From contig JAKACT010000005.1 of the NCBI GenBank assembly GCA_021821195.1, positions 124,001 through 188,000 on the forward strand: a DNA stretch of 64,000 nt, read 5' to 3'. The first letter of the stretch is position 1. The number at the start of each line of letters is the position of its first letter. Under the pieces are notes generated by a model, which saw only the letters and a program-made list of their open reading frames with translations, was not told where the DNA came from and made no database searches. Positions 42,533-51,776 of the stretch are shown piece after piece. The translations under genes were made by a program, and so were the position numbers. This DNA comes from Pseudomonadota bacterium (GTDB lineage Bacteria; Pseudomonadota; Gammaproteobacteria; Xanthomonadales; Xanthomonadaceae).

Positions 42533-43549
42533 TCACACCGCCGCGAGCGTCGCCATGTCCCAGCGCGGCACCGCGCGGATCGCGGCATCGTCATGCTGGC
42601 CGGCGGCCAGCCGCAGGGCACCGGCAAACGCGATCATCGCGCCGTTGTCGGTGCATAGCGCCGGGCGCGGGAAGCAGGCGCGGCCGCCGCGTTTTTCGCA
42701 CATCTCCACCAGCTTGGCGCGCAGCCGCCGGTTGGCGCCCACGCCACCGGCCACGATCAGGGTGTCGGTGCCGGCCGCATCCAGCGCGCGGCCGCACTTG
42801 ATCGCCAACGTGTCCACCACGGCATCCTCGAAGCCGCGGGCGATGTCGGCGCGGGTCTGCTCGGACTGGTCGCTGTCGCGCCACGCCAGCAGCACCTGCG
42901 TCTTCAGGCCGCTGAAGCTGAAATCCAGCCCCGGCCGGTCGGTCATCGGCCTGGAGAATCTGAATTTCCCCGGCACGCCCTGCTCGGCCAGCTTGGCCAG
43001 CTGCGGCCCGCCCGGATACGGCAGGCCCATCATCTTGGCGGTCTTGTCGAAGGCCTCGCCGGCGGCGTCGTCCAAGGTTTCGCCCAGCAGCCGGTAGCTG
43101 CCGATCGCATCCACCGCCACCAGCTGGGTATGCCCGCCGGACACCAGCAAGGCCACGAACGGCGGCTGCGGCGCGTCTTCCTCGATCAGCGGCGCCAGCA
43201 GGTGGCCTTCCATGTGGTGCACGCCGATCGCCGGCACGTCCAGCGCCCACGCCAGCGAGCGGGCCACGCCCGCGCCGACCAGCAGCGCGCCCACCAGGCC
43301 GGGCCCGGCGGTATAGGCCACGCCGTCGATGTCGGCGGTGGACAGGCCGGCTTCGGCCAGGGTCTGGCGGATCAGCGGCAGCAGCTTGCGCACGTGGTCG
43401 CGGCTGGCCAGCTCCGGCACCACCCCGCCGTATTCAGCATGCAGGGCGATCTGGCTGTAGACCGCATGGGCGCGCAGGCCGCCTGCGCCGGTGTCGTACA
43501 CCGCGACGCCGGTTTCGTCGCAGGAGGATTCGATGCCGAGGACGTTCAT
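42533..43549 (-). CDS. tsaD: tRNA N6-adenosine threonylcarbamoyltransferase TsaD
   Basis: The product has 338 residues of the Kae1/TsaD family. It carries the metal motif HHMEGHL (HxxEGH), [27 protein letters not shown] and the C-terminal ASKHD-type [12 protein letters not shown]. With TsaB, TsaE and TsaC it makes t6A37 in ANN-decoding tRNAs. It is divergent from rpsU, the widespread arrangement in proteobacteria. The ATG at 43549 gives the canonical [13 protein letters not shown] start. Confidence 0.96.
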   Translation of the reverse strand: MNVLGIESSCDETGVAVYDTGAGGLRAHAVYSQIALHAEYGGVVPELASRDHVRKLLPLIRQTLAEAGLSTADIDGVAYTAGPGLVGALLVGAGVARSLAWALDVPAIGVHHMEGHLLAPLIEEDAPQPPFVALLVSGGHTQLVAVDAIGSYRLLGETLDDAAGEAFDKTAKMMGLPYPGGPQLAKLAEQGVPGKFRFSRPMTDRPGLDFSFSGLKTQVLLAWRDSDQSEQTRADIARGFEDAVVDTLAIKCGRALDAAGTDTLIVAGGVGANRRLRAKLVEMCEKRGGRACFPRPALCTDNGAMIAFAGALRLAAGQHDDAAIRAVPRWDMATLAAV

Positions 43550-43558
43550 CCCCGTATC

Positions 43559-43588
43559 TTGCGCCGAAACCTGGGCTGCTGCTATCAT
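43559..43588 (+). promoter_or_regulatory. Candidate sigma70 promoter of rpsU operon
   Basis: TTGCGC (43559-43564), an 18-bp spacer and TATCAT (43583-43588) lie in the 90-bp gap between divergent tsaD and rpsU, placing the start about 45 nt before the rpsU ATG. Confidence 0.6.
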
Positions 43589-43639
43589 GCGCGGCTCGCC
43601 CACTTGTCCGGGCGAATTCTCCAGTCACGAGATTCCCCG

Positions 43640-43855
43640 ATGCCCAGCGTCAAAGTCCGCGAAAACGAACCCTTTGAATTTGCCCTGCGCCGCTTCAAGC
43701 GCACCTGCGAAAAGGCCGGCGTGCTGGCCGAGACCCGCAAGCGCGAGTTCTACGAGAAGCCGACCCAGGAGCGCAAGCGCAAGGCTGCCGCCGCGGTGAA
43801 GCGCCAGGCGCGCCGCAGCTCGCGCGACGTCACCAAGCGCCAGCGCATGTACTAA
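43640..43855 (+). CDS. rpsU: 30S ribosomal protein S21
   Basis: The product has 71 residues, the standard bS21 length, starting [21 protein letters not shown] and ending in a basic tail. bS21 helps the 30S subunit engage the message. It heads a macromolecular-synthesis operon with yqeY, a GNAT gene and dnaG; an intrinsic terminator directly after rpsU should make this gene's message the most abundant. Confidence 0.98.
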   Translation: MPSVKVRENEPFEFALRRFKRTCEKAGVLAETRKREFYEKPTQERKRKAAAAVKRQARRSSRDVTKRQRMY

Positions 43856-43874
43856 GCGCGGTGGTTGGCTGCGG

Positions 43875-43905
43875 AAGCCGGCACGCGCAAGCGTGGCCGG
43901 CTTTT
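43875..43905 (+). terminator. Intrinsic terminator/attenuator between rpsU and yqeY
   Basis: The long stem AAGCCGGCACGC / GCGTGGCCGGCTT has one bulged base, a GCAA tetraloop and TTTT. It sits where E. coli has the partial terminator that lowers dnaG expression relative to rpsU. Confidence 0.85.
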
Positions 43906-43954
43906 CGCGTTTCTGCATCCCCGCTTTGATGAAACACGCCCGATGGAGCACGCC

Positions 43955-44398
43955 ATGAGCCTCAAGCAGCAGCTCACCGATGACATGAAGGCCGCGATGA
44001 AGGCCGGCGAGAAGGATCGCCTTGCCGTCATCCGCCTGATCAACGCCGCCATCAAGCAGAAGGAAGTCGACGAGCGCGTGGAGATGACCGACGCGCTGGT
44101 GCTGGCCGTGCTGGAGAAGATGGTCAAGCAGCGCAAGGACTCCATTACCCAGTACGAAGCCGCCGCCCGCGAGGACCTCGCCGCGGTGGAGCGCTACGAG
44201 TTGGGCGTGATCGATGCCTACCTGCCGGCCAAGCTGGACGAGGCCGCGATCCTGGCCGAGATCGACAAGGCGATTGCCGCCACCGGCGCGGCCTCCGCCG
44301 CCGACATGGGCAAGCTGATGGGCGTGCTGAAGCCCGCGCTGGCCGGCCAGGCCGACATGGGCCTGGTGTCGAAGCTGGTCAAGCAGAAGCTCGGCTGA
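43955..44398 (+). CDS. yqeY: GatB/YqeY domain-containing protein
   Basis: The product has 147 residues with the YqeY pattern: start SLKQQLTDDMKAAMKAGEKDRLAVIRLINAAIKQKEVDE, middle VKQRKDSITQYEAAAREDLAAVERYELGVIDAYLPAKL, and a C-terminal helical domain like the tail of GatB that binds tRNA. Its role is not settled. The ATG at 43955 is chosen for GGAG 6 nt upstream; MEHA from 43943 is possible. In many proteobacteria it sits between rpsU and dnaG, as here. Confidence 0.94.
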   Translation: MSLKQQLTDDMKAAMKAGEKDRLAVIRLINAAIKQKEVDERVEMTDALVLAVLEKMVKQRKDSITQYEAAAREDLAAVERYELGVIDAYLPAKLDEAAILAEIDKAIAATGAASAADMGKLMGVLKPALAGQADMGLVSKLVKQKLG

Positions 44399-44411
44399 GA
44401 CGCCCCGCGCC

Positions 44412-44434
44412 TCCGCCGGCGGTGTGCCGGCGGA
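44412..44434 (+). terminator. Hairpin between yqeY and the GNAT gene
   Basis: The perfect 9-bp stem TCCGCCGGC / GCCGGCGGA with a 5-nt loop has no T run. It may attenuate or process the polycistronic message. Confidence 0.4.
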
Positions 44435-44475
44435 TCGGGGATGATGTCCATCCCGGCGCCATCCCGAGGACCACC

Positions 44476-44979
44476 ATGCCAGCCACCACGCCCGTGCTCT
44501 CGATCCGCCCGGCCACGGCCGACGACGTGCCGCTGATCCGCCAGCTCATCGCCGAGCTGGCCGACTACGAACGGCTGGCGCACGCCGCGGTGGCCACCGA
44601 CGCCGACCTGCGCGCGCAGCTGTTCGGTGAGCGCCCCGCTGCCGAGGTGCTGATCGGGGAGTTGGATGGCGAGCCGGCCGGCTTCGCCCTGTTCTTCCAC
44701 AACTTCAGCACCTTCCTCGGCAAGCGCGGCCTGTACCTCGAGGACCTGTTCGTGCGCCCGGCCGCACGCGGCGCCGGCCTCGGCAAGCACCTGATGGCCG
44801 CGTTGGCGCGCATCGCCGTGCAGCGCGACTGCGGTCGCTTCGAATGGAGCGTGCTGGACTGGAACGCCCCTGCCATCGGCTTCTACCGCAGCATCGGCGC
44901 CACCGGCATGGACGAGTGGACCGTGCAGCGGCTGGAGGGCGCCGCGCTGCACGCGCTGGCCGCCCGCGACGAGCTGTGA
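44476..44979 (+). CDS. GNAT N-acetyltransferase, diamine/SSAT-like
   Basis: The product has 167 residues of a single GNAT domain. The acetyl-CoA motif is LFVRPAARGAGLGKHLMAALARIA (RxxGxG), preceded by KRGLYLEDLF, and followed by DWNAPAIGFYRSIGATGMDEW. The LYLEDLFV and NxxAIxFYxxxGA features are those of spermidine/spermine N1-acetyltransferase-like enzymes, so a polyamine or similar amine is the likely acceptor. RBS GAGGA. It is an insertion in the rpsU-dnaG operon, 21 nt before dnaG. Confidence 0.9.
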   Translation: MPATTPVLSIRPATADDVPLIRQLIAELADYERLAHAAVATDADLRAQLFGERPAAEVLIGELDGEPAGFALFFHNFSTFLGKRGLYLEDLFVRPAARGAGLGKHLMAALARIAVQRDCGRFEWSVLDWNAPAIGFYRSIGATGMDEWTVQRLEGAALHALAARDEL

Positions 44980-45000
44980 GCCGGGCCACCGCCTGATCCG

Positions 45001-46716
45001 ATGGCCCGCATCCCCGACGCCTTCATCGACGACCTCCTCGCCCGCTCCGACATCGTCGAAGTGGTCGGCGCGCGGGTGCCGCTGAAGCGGCAGGGCAAGG
45101 AATACGCGGCGCGCTGCCCGTTCCACGACGAGCGCAGCGCCAGCTTCACGGTGTCGCCGACCAAGCAGTTCTACCACTGCTTCGGTTGCGGCGCGCACGG
45201 CACCGCGATCAGCTTCCTGATGCAGTACGACCGGCTGGAATTCCTCGACGCGGTCGAGGAACTGGCCCGGCGCGTCGGCCTGGAAGTGCCGCGCGATACC
45301 GCACAGCGCAACGCCAATCCCGAGACCCGCGACCTGTACGGCGCGATGGAAGCGGCCTCCACCTTCTTCCGCGCCCAGCTGGCGCGCAGCGACAAGGCGC
45401 GTGCCTACGTGGACAAGCGCGGCATCGCCGCGGAGATCGTCGAGCGCTATGCCATCGGCTATGCGCCCGACGGCTTCTCCGGACTGCGCGACGCGCTGGG
45501 CACCGACCCGCAGCGCATGCAGCTGCTGGAGCGTGGCGGGCTGTTCTCGAAGAACGACAAGGGCCACGTCTACGACAAGTTCCGCGACCGGCTGATGTTC
45601 CCGATCCACGACCGGCGCGGGCGCACGATCGCCTTCGGCGGCCGGGTCATCGACCCCGAGGATTCGCCGAAGTACCTCAACTCGCCTGAAACCGCGCTGT
45701 TCCACAAGGGTCGCGAGCTGTACGGGCTGTGGCAGGCCAAGCAGGCCAACCAGAAGCTGGGACGGCTGATCGTGGTCGAGGGCTACATGGACGTGGTGGC
45801 GCTGGCCCAGTACGGCGTGTCGCAGGCGGTGGCCACGCTGGGCACCGCGACCACGCCGGACCACGCCGAGCTGCTGTTCCGCAACGCTCCGGACGTGTAT
45901 TTCTGCTTCGACGGCGACCGCGCCGGCCGCAGCGCCGCGTGGAAAGCGCTGGAGTCGGTGCTGCCGCGGATGAAGGACGGCCGGCAGGCGCTGTTCCTGT
46001 TCCTGCCGGATGGCGAGGACCCCGATTCGCTGGTACGCCGCGAGGGCGTGGCCGGCTTCGACGCGCGTCTGCGCGATGCCACCCCGCTGTCGGAGTTCTT
46101 CTTCGCCCAGCTGTCGGCGGACGTGAACCTGGGAAGCCTGGACGGCAAGGCGCGCCTGGCCGAGCGCTGCAAGCCGCTGCTGGCGCAGATCCCCGACGGC
46201 GCCTTCGGCGACCTGATGCGCCAGCGCCTGACCGAACTCACCGGCGTCGGCGCACGCGCCAGCGCGCCGCAGCCCCATGCCCGCGTGCAGCGTGCGAACC
46301 ACGCCAGCCCCGCGCAGAAGCCCAGCCTGGTGCGCGCGGCCATCACCCATCTGCTGCACCGCCCCGCCTTCGCGCTGGAGCTGCAGCCGCCCTACCGTTT
46401 CGCCACGCTGCGCCAGCCCGGCATCGAGCTGCTGTCCGAGCTGGTGCTGCTGGTGCGCGAACGCCCGGACATCACCACCGGCGCGCTGCTGGAACACTTC
46501 GAAGGCCGCGACGAACTGGCGGCGCTGCAGAAGCTCGCCGTGCTGGAGCTGCCGGGCGAGGAGCCCGACCTGCGCCTGGAGTTCACCGACGCGATCGGCC
46601 AGCTGGAAAAGCAGGTGCTGCAGCAGCGCATCGAGGAACTGCAGCCACGCTTCTCCGAACTCGATGTCGACGAAAAACGCGAGCTGCTGGAGCTGTTGCA
46701 GGCGCGACGGCGCTGA
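45001..46716 (+). CDS. dnaG: DNA primase
   Basis: The product has 571 residues. The N-terminal CHC2 zinc finger (CPFHDERSASFTVSPTKQFYHCFGCGAHG) is followed by the TOPRIM core with VEGYMDVVAL and the acidic FDGDRAGR, then a C-terminal helical DnaB-binding region (about 430-571). It makes RNA primers at the replication fork. It is the last gene of the operon; rpoD, which usually follows dnaG, is not adjacent. Instead a convergent gene ends 3 nt after the dnaG stop. Confidence 0.97.
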   Translation: MARIPDAFIDDLLARSDIVEVVGARVPLKRQGKEYAARCPFHDERSASFTVSPTKQFYHCFGCGAHGTAISFLMQYDRLEFLDAVEELARRVGLEVPRDTAQRNANPETRDLYGAMEAASTFFRAQLARSDKARAYVDKRGIAAEIVERYAIGYAPDGFSGLRDALGTDPQRMQLLERGGLFSKNDKGHVYDKFRDRLMFPIHDRRGRTIAFGGRVIDPEDSPKYLNSPETALFHKGRELYGLWQAKQANQKLGRLIVVEGYMDVVALAQYGVSQAVATLGTATTPDHAELLFRNAPDVYFCFDGDRAGRSAAWKALESVLPRMKDGRQALFLFLPDGEDPDSLVRREGVAGFDARLRDATPLSEFFFAQLSADVNLGSLDGKARLAERCKPLLAQIPDGAFGDLMRQRLTELTGVGARASAPQPHARVQRANHASPAQKPSLVRAAITHLLHRPAFALELQPPYRFATLRQPGIELLSELVLLVRERPDITTGALLEHFEGRDELAALQKLAVLELPGEEPDLRLEFTDAIGQLEKQVLQQRIEELQPRFSELDVDEKRELLELLQARRR

Positions 46717-46719
46717 GCC

Positions 46720-47571
46720 TCACTCCGCGCCGCGCTCGCGCGCGAGCAGCTGCTGCTTGCGCGCGATGCCCCAGCGATAGCCGGACAGCGCACCGTCGCT
46801 GCGCACCACCCGATGGCAGGGGATCGCCACCGCCAGGGTGTTGGCCGCGCAGGCCTGCGCCACCGCGCGCACCGCGCTGGGCGCGCCGATGCGCGCGGCA
46901 ATCTCGGCATAGCTGACCGTCTCGCCCACCGGCACCTTGCGCAGCGCCTCCCAGACCCGCTGCTGGAACGCGGTGCCACGGATGTCCAGCGGCAGGTCCA
47001 GGCCCAGCCGCGGCGCTTCCACGAAACCGACCACCTGCGCCACCAACTGCTCGAACCCGGCGTCGCCACCGACCAGCTCCGCCCGCGGGAACCGCTCCTG
47101 CAGTTCCCGCAACAATGCCTCGGGATCATCGCCCAGCGAGATCGCGCACAGGCCGCGCCCGCTGCGCGCCACCAGCAGCGCACCCAGCGCACTCTGCGCG
47201 ATGGCGAACATGATCCGCGCATCGGCGCCACCGTCGCGGTACTGCGCGGGCTTCATGCCCAGCAATGCGTCGGCGCTGTCGTAGAAGCGGCTACTGGCGT
47301 TGAAGCCGGCATCGAACGCGGCATCGACGACCCGCGCGCCCGGCCTGGCCAGCGCATCGCGCAGCGCCTTGCCGCGCCGGGCCTGCGCGTAGGCGCGCGG
47401 CGTCAATCCGGTAATGGCCTTGAACAGGCGGTGGAAATGGTACGGGCTGAGTCCGGCCTCGCGCGCCAGCGCGTCGAGTGCGGGCGACGTTTCGGCCTGT
47501 TCGATGCGGCGGCAGGCGGCGGCGACCAGGGCGGCATCACGGCGGGTTTTCGGCGTAGCGGAAGCGTGCAT
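46720..47571 (-). CDS. Ada-like protein: AraC-type HTH fused to O6-alkylguanine transferase, no N-terminal Cys domain
   Basis: The product has 283 residues. Residues about 15-112 are an AraC-type double helix-turn-helix (LAREAGLSPYHFHRLFKAITGLTPRAYAQ). Residues about 115-280 are the methyltransferase with the acceptor Cys in AIPCHRVV. E. coli Ada has an extra N-terminal zinc domain whose Cys38 is methylated by phosphotriesters and turns the protein into an activator; that domain is absent. So the usual switch is missing, and the protein may repair O6-methylguanine and regulate in another way. It lies 62 nt after alkB on the same strand. Confidence 0.92.
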   Translation of the reverse strand: MHASATPKTRRDAALVAAACRRIEQAETSPALDALAREAGLSPYHFHRLFKAITGLTPRAYAQARRGKALRDALARPGARVVDAAFDAGFNASSRFYDSADALLGMKPAQYRDGGADARIMFAIAQSALGALLVARSGRGLCAISLGDDPEALLRELQERFPRAELVGGDAGFEQLVAQVVGFVEAPRLGLDLPLDIRGTAFQQRVWEALRKVPVGETVSYAEIAARIGAPSAVRAVAQACAANTLAVAIPCHRVVRSDGALSGYRWGIARKQQLLARERGAE

Positions 47572-47633
47572 GGCGCCACTGTAGTCCGGCCCCGCGCGGC
47601 GCACATCCCGGTTCTTGCGCAGCCCAAGCCGGT

Positions 47634-48278
47634 TCAGCGCACCTTGCGGAAGGTCAGGTTGAGCCGATATCCGCCGGTGTCGGGATGCACGCCCGGCGGC
47701 ACCGGCAGCACACCGTGGAAGCGCATGCGGTCCACCCCGCCCCAGACCACCACGTCCCCGTGCAGGAGCGGCACCCGCACGGTCTTGTCGCCACGCGCGA
47801 AACCACCGAACAGGAAGGTCGCCGGCAGCCCCAGCGACACCGAGACGATTGGCGCCACCCGATCGTCTTCGTCGCGATCCTGGTGCAGCGACAAGCGGGT
47901 GCCCGGCGCGTAGCGATTGACCAGGCAGGCATCGGGCCGGTAGCCGGAAAACCCCGCCGCTGCCGCGGCTTCGCCGGCGAGGGCGAGGAAGACCGGCGGG
48001 AACGCCGGCCACGGCCGGCCCGCCTGCGGATCGACCGGATCGTAACGATAGCCACGGCGGTCGCTGCACCAGCCGAAGCGGCCACAGTTGGTCATCGCCA
48101 CCTGCATCACGTGGCCGCCCGGCGTGACCAGGTGGCGCAGCGGCGCGGCGGCGGTGACCGTATCGATCCCGGCCAGCAGCGCCTCCGCGAACGGCAGCGC
48201 ATGGCCGTGCAGCACGCAGGCCTGCGGCCCCAGCGCGGTGCTGCGGCCCCGCACCTGCACGGCGAACAGGTCGCTCAC
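47634..48278 (-). CDS. alkB: DNA dealkylation dioxygenase AlkB
   Basis: The product has 214 residues. Fe(II)/2-oxoglutarate motifs are HQDRDE (HxD), the later His in FHGVLPV and [10 protein letters not shown] (2-oxoglutarate-binding RxxxxxR). [17 protein letters not shown] matches the AlkB consensus closely. It removes methyl groups from 1-methyladenine and 3-methylcytosine by oxidation. The start is GTG at 48278 and overlaps the ctaB stop by 4 nt, so this DNA repair gene is translated together with heme A synthesis genes. Confidence 0.95.
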   Translation of the reverse strand: MSDLFAVQVRGRSTALGPQACVLHGHALPFAEALLAGIDTVTAAAPLRHLVTPGGHVMQVAMTNCGRFGWCSDRRGYRYDPVDPQAGRPWPAFPPVFLALAGEAAAAAGFSGYRPDACLVNRYAPGTRLSLHQDRDEDDRVAPIVSVSLGLPATFLFGGFARGDKTVRVPLLHGDVVVWGGVDRMRFHGVLPVPPGVHPDTGGYRLNLTFRKVR

Positions 48279-49204
48279 GGCGCGGGCGCGAACTCCAGCG
48301 CCGGCGCTGCGTCGAACAGCGGCAGCAGCCAGTGGTCGACCAGCAGGAAGGCGAACAGCGCCATCAGGTAGACGATGGAGTAGCGGAACGTGCGCATGGC
48401 GAAGAACTCGTCCGGCGGGTCCAGCAGCTTCCACGCGTACCACAGGAACACCGCGCCCAGCACCAGCGCGCCGGCGAGGTAGAACACGCCGCTCATGCGG
48501 GTGGCCCAGGGCAGCACCGTCACCACCACCAGCAGCACCGTGTACAGCAGGATCTGCCAGCGCGTGTAGGTCACGCCGTGGGTCACCGGCAGCATCGGCA
48601 CCAGCGCGCGCGAATAGTCCTCGCGGCGGAAGATCGCCAGCGCCCAGAAATGCGGCGGCGTCCACACGAAGATGATCAGCACCAGCAGCAGCGCGTGTGC
48701 CCAGTCCCATTCGCGCTGCATGCCGGTCACGGCCGCCCATCCCAGCAGCGGCGGCACCGCGCCGGCGAGGCCGCCGATCACGATGTTCTGCGGCGTGGCG
48801 CGCTTGAGGAAGCCGGTATAGATGATGGCGTAGCCGATCAGCCCGGCGAAGCTCAGCAGCGCGCAGATCCAGTTGACCCACAGCACCAGGATCGCCATCG
48901 ACAGCGCGCCGAGCAGCAGGGCGAAGCCCAGTACCTGTCCCGGCCGCAGCGTGCCGGTGGCCAACGGACGTTCGGCGGTGCGCGCCATCAGTTTGTCGAT
49001 GCGCGAATCCAGCAGGTGGTTGATCGCCGCGGCGCTGGCCGCGGCCATCCAGATGCCGATGCTGCCCGCCAACAACCGCGACCACGGCCATGCCTCGCCG
49101 GGACGGATCGCCAGCAGCATGCCGATGACCGCGGTGAACACGATCAGCGCCACGATCCGTGGCTTGGTCACCGCCCAGTATTGCGACCAGCGCGGTCCGG
49201 CCAT
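48275..49204 (-). CDS. ctaB: Protoheme IX farnesyltransferase (heme O synthase)
   Basis: The product has 309 residues and about nine membrane helices. It is a UbiA-type prenyltransferase with the Asp-rich motif [19 protein letters not shown] and a second, [22 protein letters not shown]. It attaches farnesyl to heme b to make heme O for the oxidase. It lies 2 nt after ctaA and 4 nt overlapped with alkB. The ATG at 49204 gives [18 protein letters not shown]. Confidence 0.96.
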   Translation of the reverse strand: MAGPRWSQYWAVTKPRIVALIVFTAVIGMLLAIRPGEAWPWSRLLAGSIGIWMAAASAAAINHLLDSRIDKLMARTAERPLATGTLRPGQVLGFALLLGALSMAILVLWVNWICALLSFAGLIGYAIIYTGFLKRATPQNIVIGGLAGAVPPLLGWAAVTGMQREWDWAHALLLVLIIFVWTPPHFWALAIFRREDYSRALVPMLPVTHGVTYTRWQILLYTVLLVVVTVLPWATRMSGVFYLAGALVLGAVFLWYAWKLLDPPDEFFAMRTFRYSIVYLMALFAFLLVDHWLLPLFDAAPALEFAPAP

Positions 49205-49206
49205 GC

Positions 49207-50364
49207 TCAGGCCTCCGGCAGGCGCAGGCGCGCCAGCAGGGTGACCAGCACGAACAGCAGCGCCACTGCGCCGGCGTTGTGCAGCACCGCGATCTCCAGC
49301 GGCAGCGACAGCACCACGTTGGCGATGCCCAACCCGAACTGGATGCAGACCAGTGCCGCCAGCGTGCTGCCCCAGCCGCGCAGTCCGGGGATGCGCAGCA
49401 GGCGCACGGCCATGAACAGCAGGTAGCAGGCCACCACCACCGCCATCATCCGGTGCGCCAGCTGGATCGCCACGCGCGCTGCGTTGTCGAGGATGCCGCC
49501 TTCGTAATCGACGCCGATGCCGCGCCACAACACGAAGCCCTCGGCGAAATCATGCTCCGGCCACCATGCACCGGCGCACTTCGGGAAATCGGTACCGCAG
49601 GCCAGCGCCGCGTAGTTGGACGAGGTCCAGCCCCCCAGCGCGATCTGCACCGCCAGCAGCGCCAGGCCGACGCCCAGCAGCAGCCGCAGCCGGCGCGCAT
49701 CGCCGCTGACGATGGCGATGCCGGTGGCCCGCCAGGCGATCCAGACCAGCAGCGCGAAGGTGGTCAGCCCGCCCAGCAGGTGGCCCATCACCACGATGGG
49801 CTTGAGCAGCCAAGTGACGGTCCACATGCCCAGCAGGGCCTGGAAGATGATCACCGCTAGCGTCAGGGTGCTGGCCCGCGCCAGGTCCACGTTCGACCAG
49901 CGCAACGCCCCGGCCAACAGCAGCGCCTCGCCCACCACCGCCAGCGCGGAGGCGGACACGTGCATGCCGCGCATGTACAGCGGGATGGCCACCGCCACCG
50001 CGGTGGCCGCACCCGCCACGTGCAGCCAGCCGCGCGGCCGCCGGCGCGTGGCCAGCAGGGCCAGCGACAGCACCAGCACACCCAGTAGGCCGGCAATCAT
50101 GCGGTGGAACTGTTCGCGCCAGGCCTTGCTTGGCTCCACCGGGCGGATCGCAGTGGCGACGTGGTCGACGACCTGGTCCGCATGCGTCGGCCATGCCGCC
50201 TTGCCATAGCAAGTGGGCCAGTCCGGACAGCTCAGGCCGGCGTTGGACAGCCGCACGAACGCGCCGAACACGATCACGCAGGTCGCCAGCAGCACCGCCA
50301 ACCAGGCGATGCGGTGGAAGTGGCGGTACAGGTAGGCGGGCTGGGTGGTGGGCATTGCATCCAT
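49207..50364 (-). CDS. ctaA: Heme A synthase CtaA (COX15)
   Basis: The product has 385 residues and eight membrane helices in two homologous halves, with heme-ligand His in [10 protein letters not shown] and VMGHLLGG in the first part and QLAHRMMAV and LHNAGAV in the second. A Cys pair occurs in the loops ([11 protein letters not shown]). It oxidises heme O to heme A. The ATG at 50364 gives MDAMPTT; an in-frame ATG at 50355 is equally possible. The upstream gene ends 3 nt before. Confidence 0.95.
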   Translation of the reverse strand: MDAMPTTQPAYLYRHFHRIAWLAVLLATCVIVFGAFVRLSNAGLSCPDWPTCYGKAAWPTHADQVVDHVATAIRPVEPSKAWREQFHRMIAGLLGVLVLSLALLATRRRPRGWLHVAGAATAVAVAIPLYMRGMHVSASALAVVGEALLLAGALRWSNVDLARASTLTLAVIIFQALLGMWTVTWLLKPIVVMGHLLGGLTTFALLVWIAWRATGIAIVSGDARRLRLLLGVGLALLAVQIALGGWTSSNYAALACGTDFPKCAGAWWPEHDFAEGFVLWRGIGVDYEGGILDNAARVAIQLAHRMMAVVVACYLLFMAVRLLRIPGLRGWGSTLAALVCIQFGLGIANVVLSLPLEIAVLHNAGAVALLFVLVTLLARLRLPEA

Positions 50365-50367
50365 GGC

Positions 50368-50955
50368 TTAGTTGACCCTCAGCAGCCGCGCAAGGTCGCT
50401 ACGCAGGTCGCCCGGGTCGGAACCGCCAGCGTAACGCAGCACCACGAAGCCGTTGGGATCCACCAACCAGACCGGGTCGGTGCCGGCGGCATCCTTGTCG
50501 CCGCGCACCAGCGCGGCGCGCAGGCGCGCATCGGCGCGGACCAGGTGCACCTCCCGCAGGGTGCCCACGTCCACCGGCGGTGCGCCGGCCCAGAGCACGT
50601 GGACGCGATCGGCGTTGCGGCCCATCAGCCGCCAGACCTTGTCCAGGTCGCCAAGCAGGCGCGTGCAGGCCTCGCGACGCGCGCCGTCGCAGTCGCGCGG
50701 CATCGCCACGATCCGCCAGGTACCCGGCGCGTCGTGCCAGGCGTAGGCACGGCCATCGGCCAACGTCGGCGAATACCCGCGCAGGTCGCCATAGGGCTGC
50801 AGCATCTCGCCCTTGTTGATCATCCCGGCCGGGCGAAAGCCGGAAAACCGCAGCACGCCGGCGACCAACATGCCGCCGAAGAACATCCCCAGCACCACCA
50901 GCAGGGCAACGCGGTTGCGGCGTTGCGCCACCCGCGTCGGATTGGATTCCGTCAT
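50368..50955 (-). CDS. Membrane-anchored protein of the cytochrome oxidase locus, function unknown
   Basis: The product has 195 residues. One N-terminal membrane helix (about 16-38, VALLVVLGMFFGGMLVAGVL) is followed by a periplasmic domain with a thioredoxin-like strand pattern (WRIVAMPRDCDGARREACTRLL ... DPVWLVDPNGFVVLRYAGGSDP). This resembles the layout of SCO proteins, but the CxxxC copper motif is not present; two Cys occur as CDGARREAC. The position between SURF1 (4-nt overlap) and ctaA points to oxidase assembly. I do not assign a function. Confidence 0.8.
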   Translation of the reverse strand: MTESNPTRVAQRRNRVALLVVLGMFFGGMLVAGVLRFSGFRPAGMINKGEMLQPYGDLRGYSPTLADGRAYAWHDAPGTWRIVAMPRDCDGARREACTRLLGDLDKVWRLMGRNADRVHVLWAGAPPVDVGTLREVHLVRADARLRAALVRGDKDAAGTDPVWLVDPNGFVVLRYAGGSDPGDLRSDLARLLRVN

Positions 50956-51716
50956 TTCGCTTTCTTCTTCATTCTGGACGTGAGGATGCCGGCGACGACC
51001 AGCACGGTCAGCGCCAGCCCGAACCATTGCACCGCATAGCCGAGATGACGCTCGGGCGGCATGGTGTTGGGCAGGATGTCGAGGTCCCGCTCGCCGGATG
51101 CCGCCATCACCCCGGCATCGCCCGGCTCGCGCCGGGGATCCAGCCGCAGCACGCGCGGCGCGATCGCCACGCGCAGGCCCAGCGCCTTCGCGACCGCTGG
51201 CAGGTCCATCCGCGAAGCCAGCCAGCGCTTGCCCGCCTGCTCCGCCAGCGCATCGCCATGCGCAAGGCCGGGCGTCGGTGGCGGCGCCAGCAGGCCGCGC
51301 ACGGCCTGGCCGATGCCCGCGGGGCAACCGGCCTGCGGCAGCTGGCGATCGCCCGCAAGCAGCCACCAGCCCGCATCCACCAGCAGCGCCTGCGCGCCGT
51401 CATCCGGCAGCAGCACGCAATACTGGCGCACGCCGACGCGACCGTCGCGCTGCTGGCCATCTAGCCACACGGTGGCGTCGAGCAGGGTCCCGTGCCCGGC
51501 CGCCCAGTCGTAGCCCTGCACGCGCGCCGGAGCCGACGCCAGCAACAGCGGCTGCGGGTGCGCGTGATCCAATGCCGCGGACGCCGCCGCCAGCATCGCC
51601 TGCTTCTCGTGCATGCGGCCCAGCTGCCAGCGCCCCAGCTGGGCGAAACCGGCCGCCACCAGCAAGGCCAGCAGCCACCAGCCCAGCAGCCGTCGCGCGC
51701 CGATATTCACCGCCAT
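50952..51716 (-). CDS. SURF1-family cytochrome oxidase biogenesis protein
   Basis: The product has 254 residues with two membrane helices, one at the N-terminus (LGWWLLALLVAAGFAQLGRWQLGR) and one at the C-terminus (YAVQWFGLALTVLVVAGIL), and a periplasmic domain between them. The LGRWQLGRMHEKQ and final YAVQWFGLALT segments are typical SURF1 features. SURF1 helps insert heme a into the oxidase. The start is ATG 51716 (MAVNIG). The next gene overlaps by 4 nt. Confidence 0.92.
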   Translation of the reverse strand: MAVNIGARRLLGWWLLALLVAAGFAQLGRWQLGRMHEKQAMLAAASAALDHAHPQPLLLASAPARVQGYDWAAGHGTLLDATVWLDGQQRDGRVGVRQYCVLLPDDGAQALLVDAGWWLLAGDRQLPQAGCPAGIGQAVRGLLAPPPTPGLAHGDALAEQAGKRWLASRMDLPAVAKALGLRVAIAPRVLRLDPRREPGDAGVMAASGERDLDILPNTMPPERHLGYAVQWFGLALTVLVVAGILTSRMKKKAK

Positions 51717-51776
51717 GCACCCGGCTGCTGCGATAATGCCGCGCGGGCACAAGCTGCCCGGAACATGGAGCAATGC

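Noticed and set aside
46717-47571. rpoD expected after dnaG
   Set aside because: The sequence after dnaG encodes a convergent ada-like gene; no sigma factor is present in the window.
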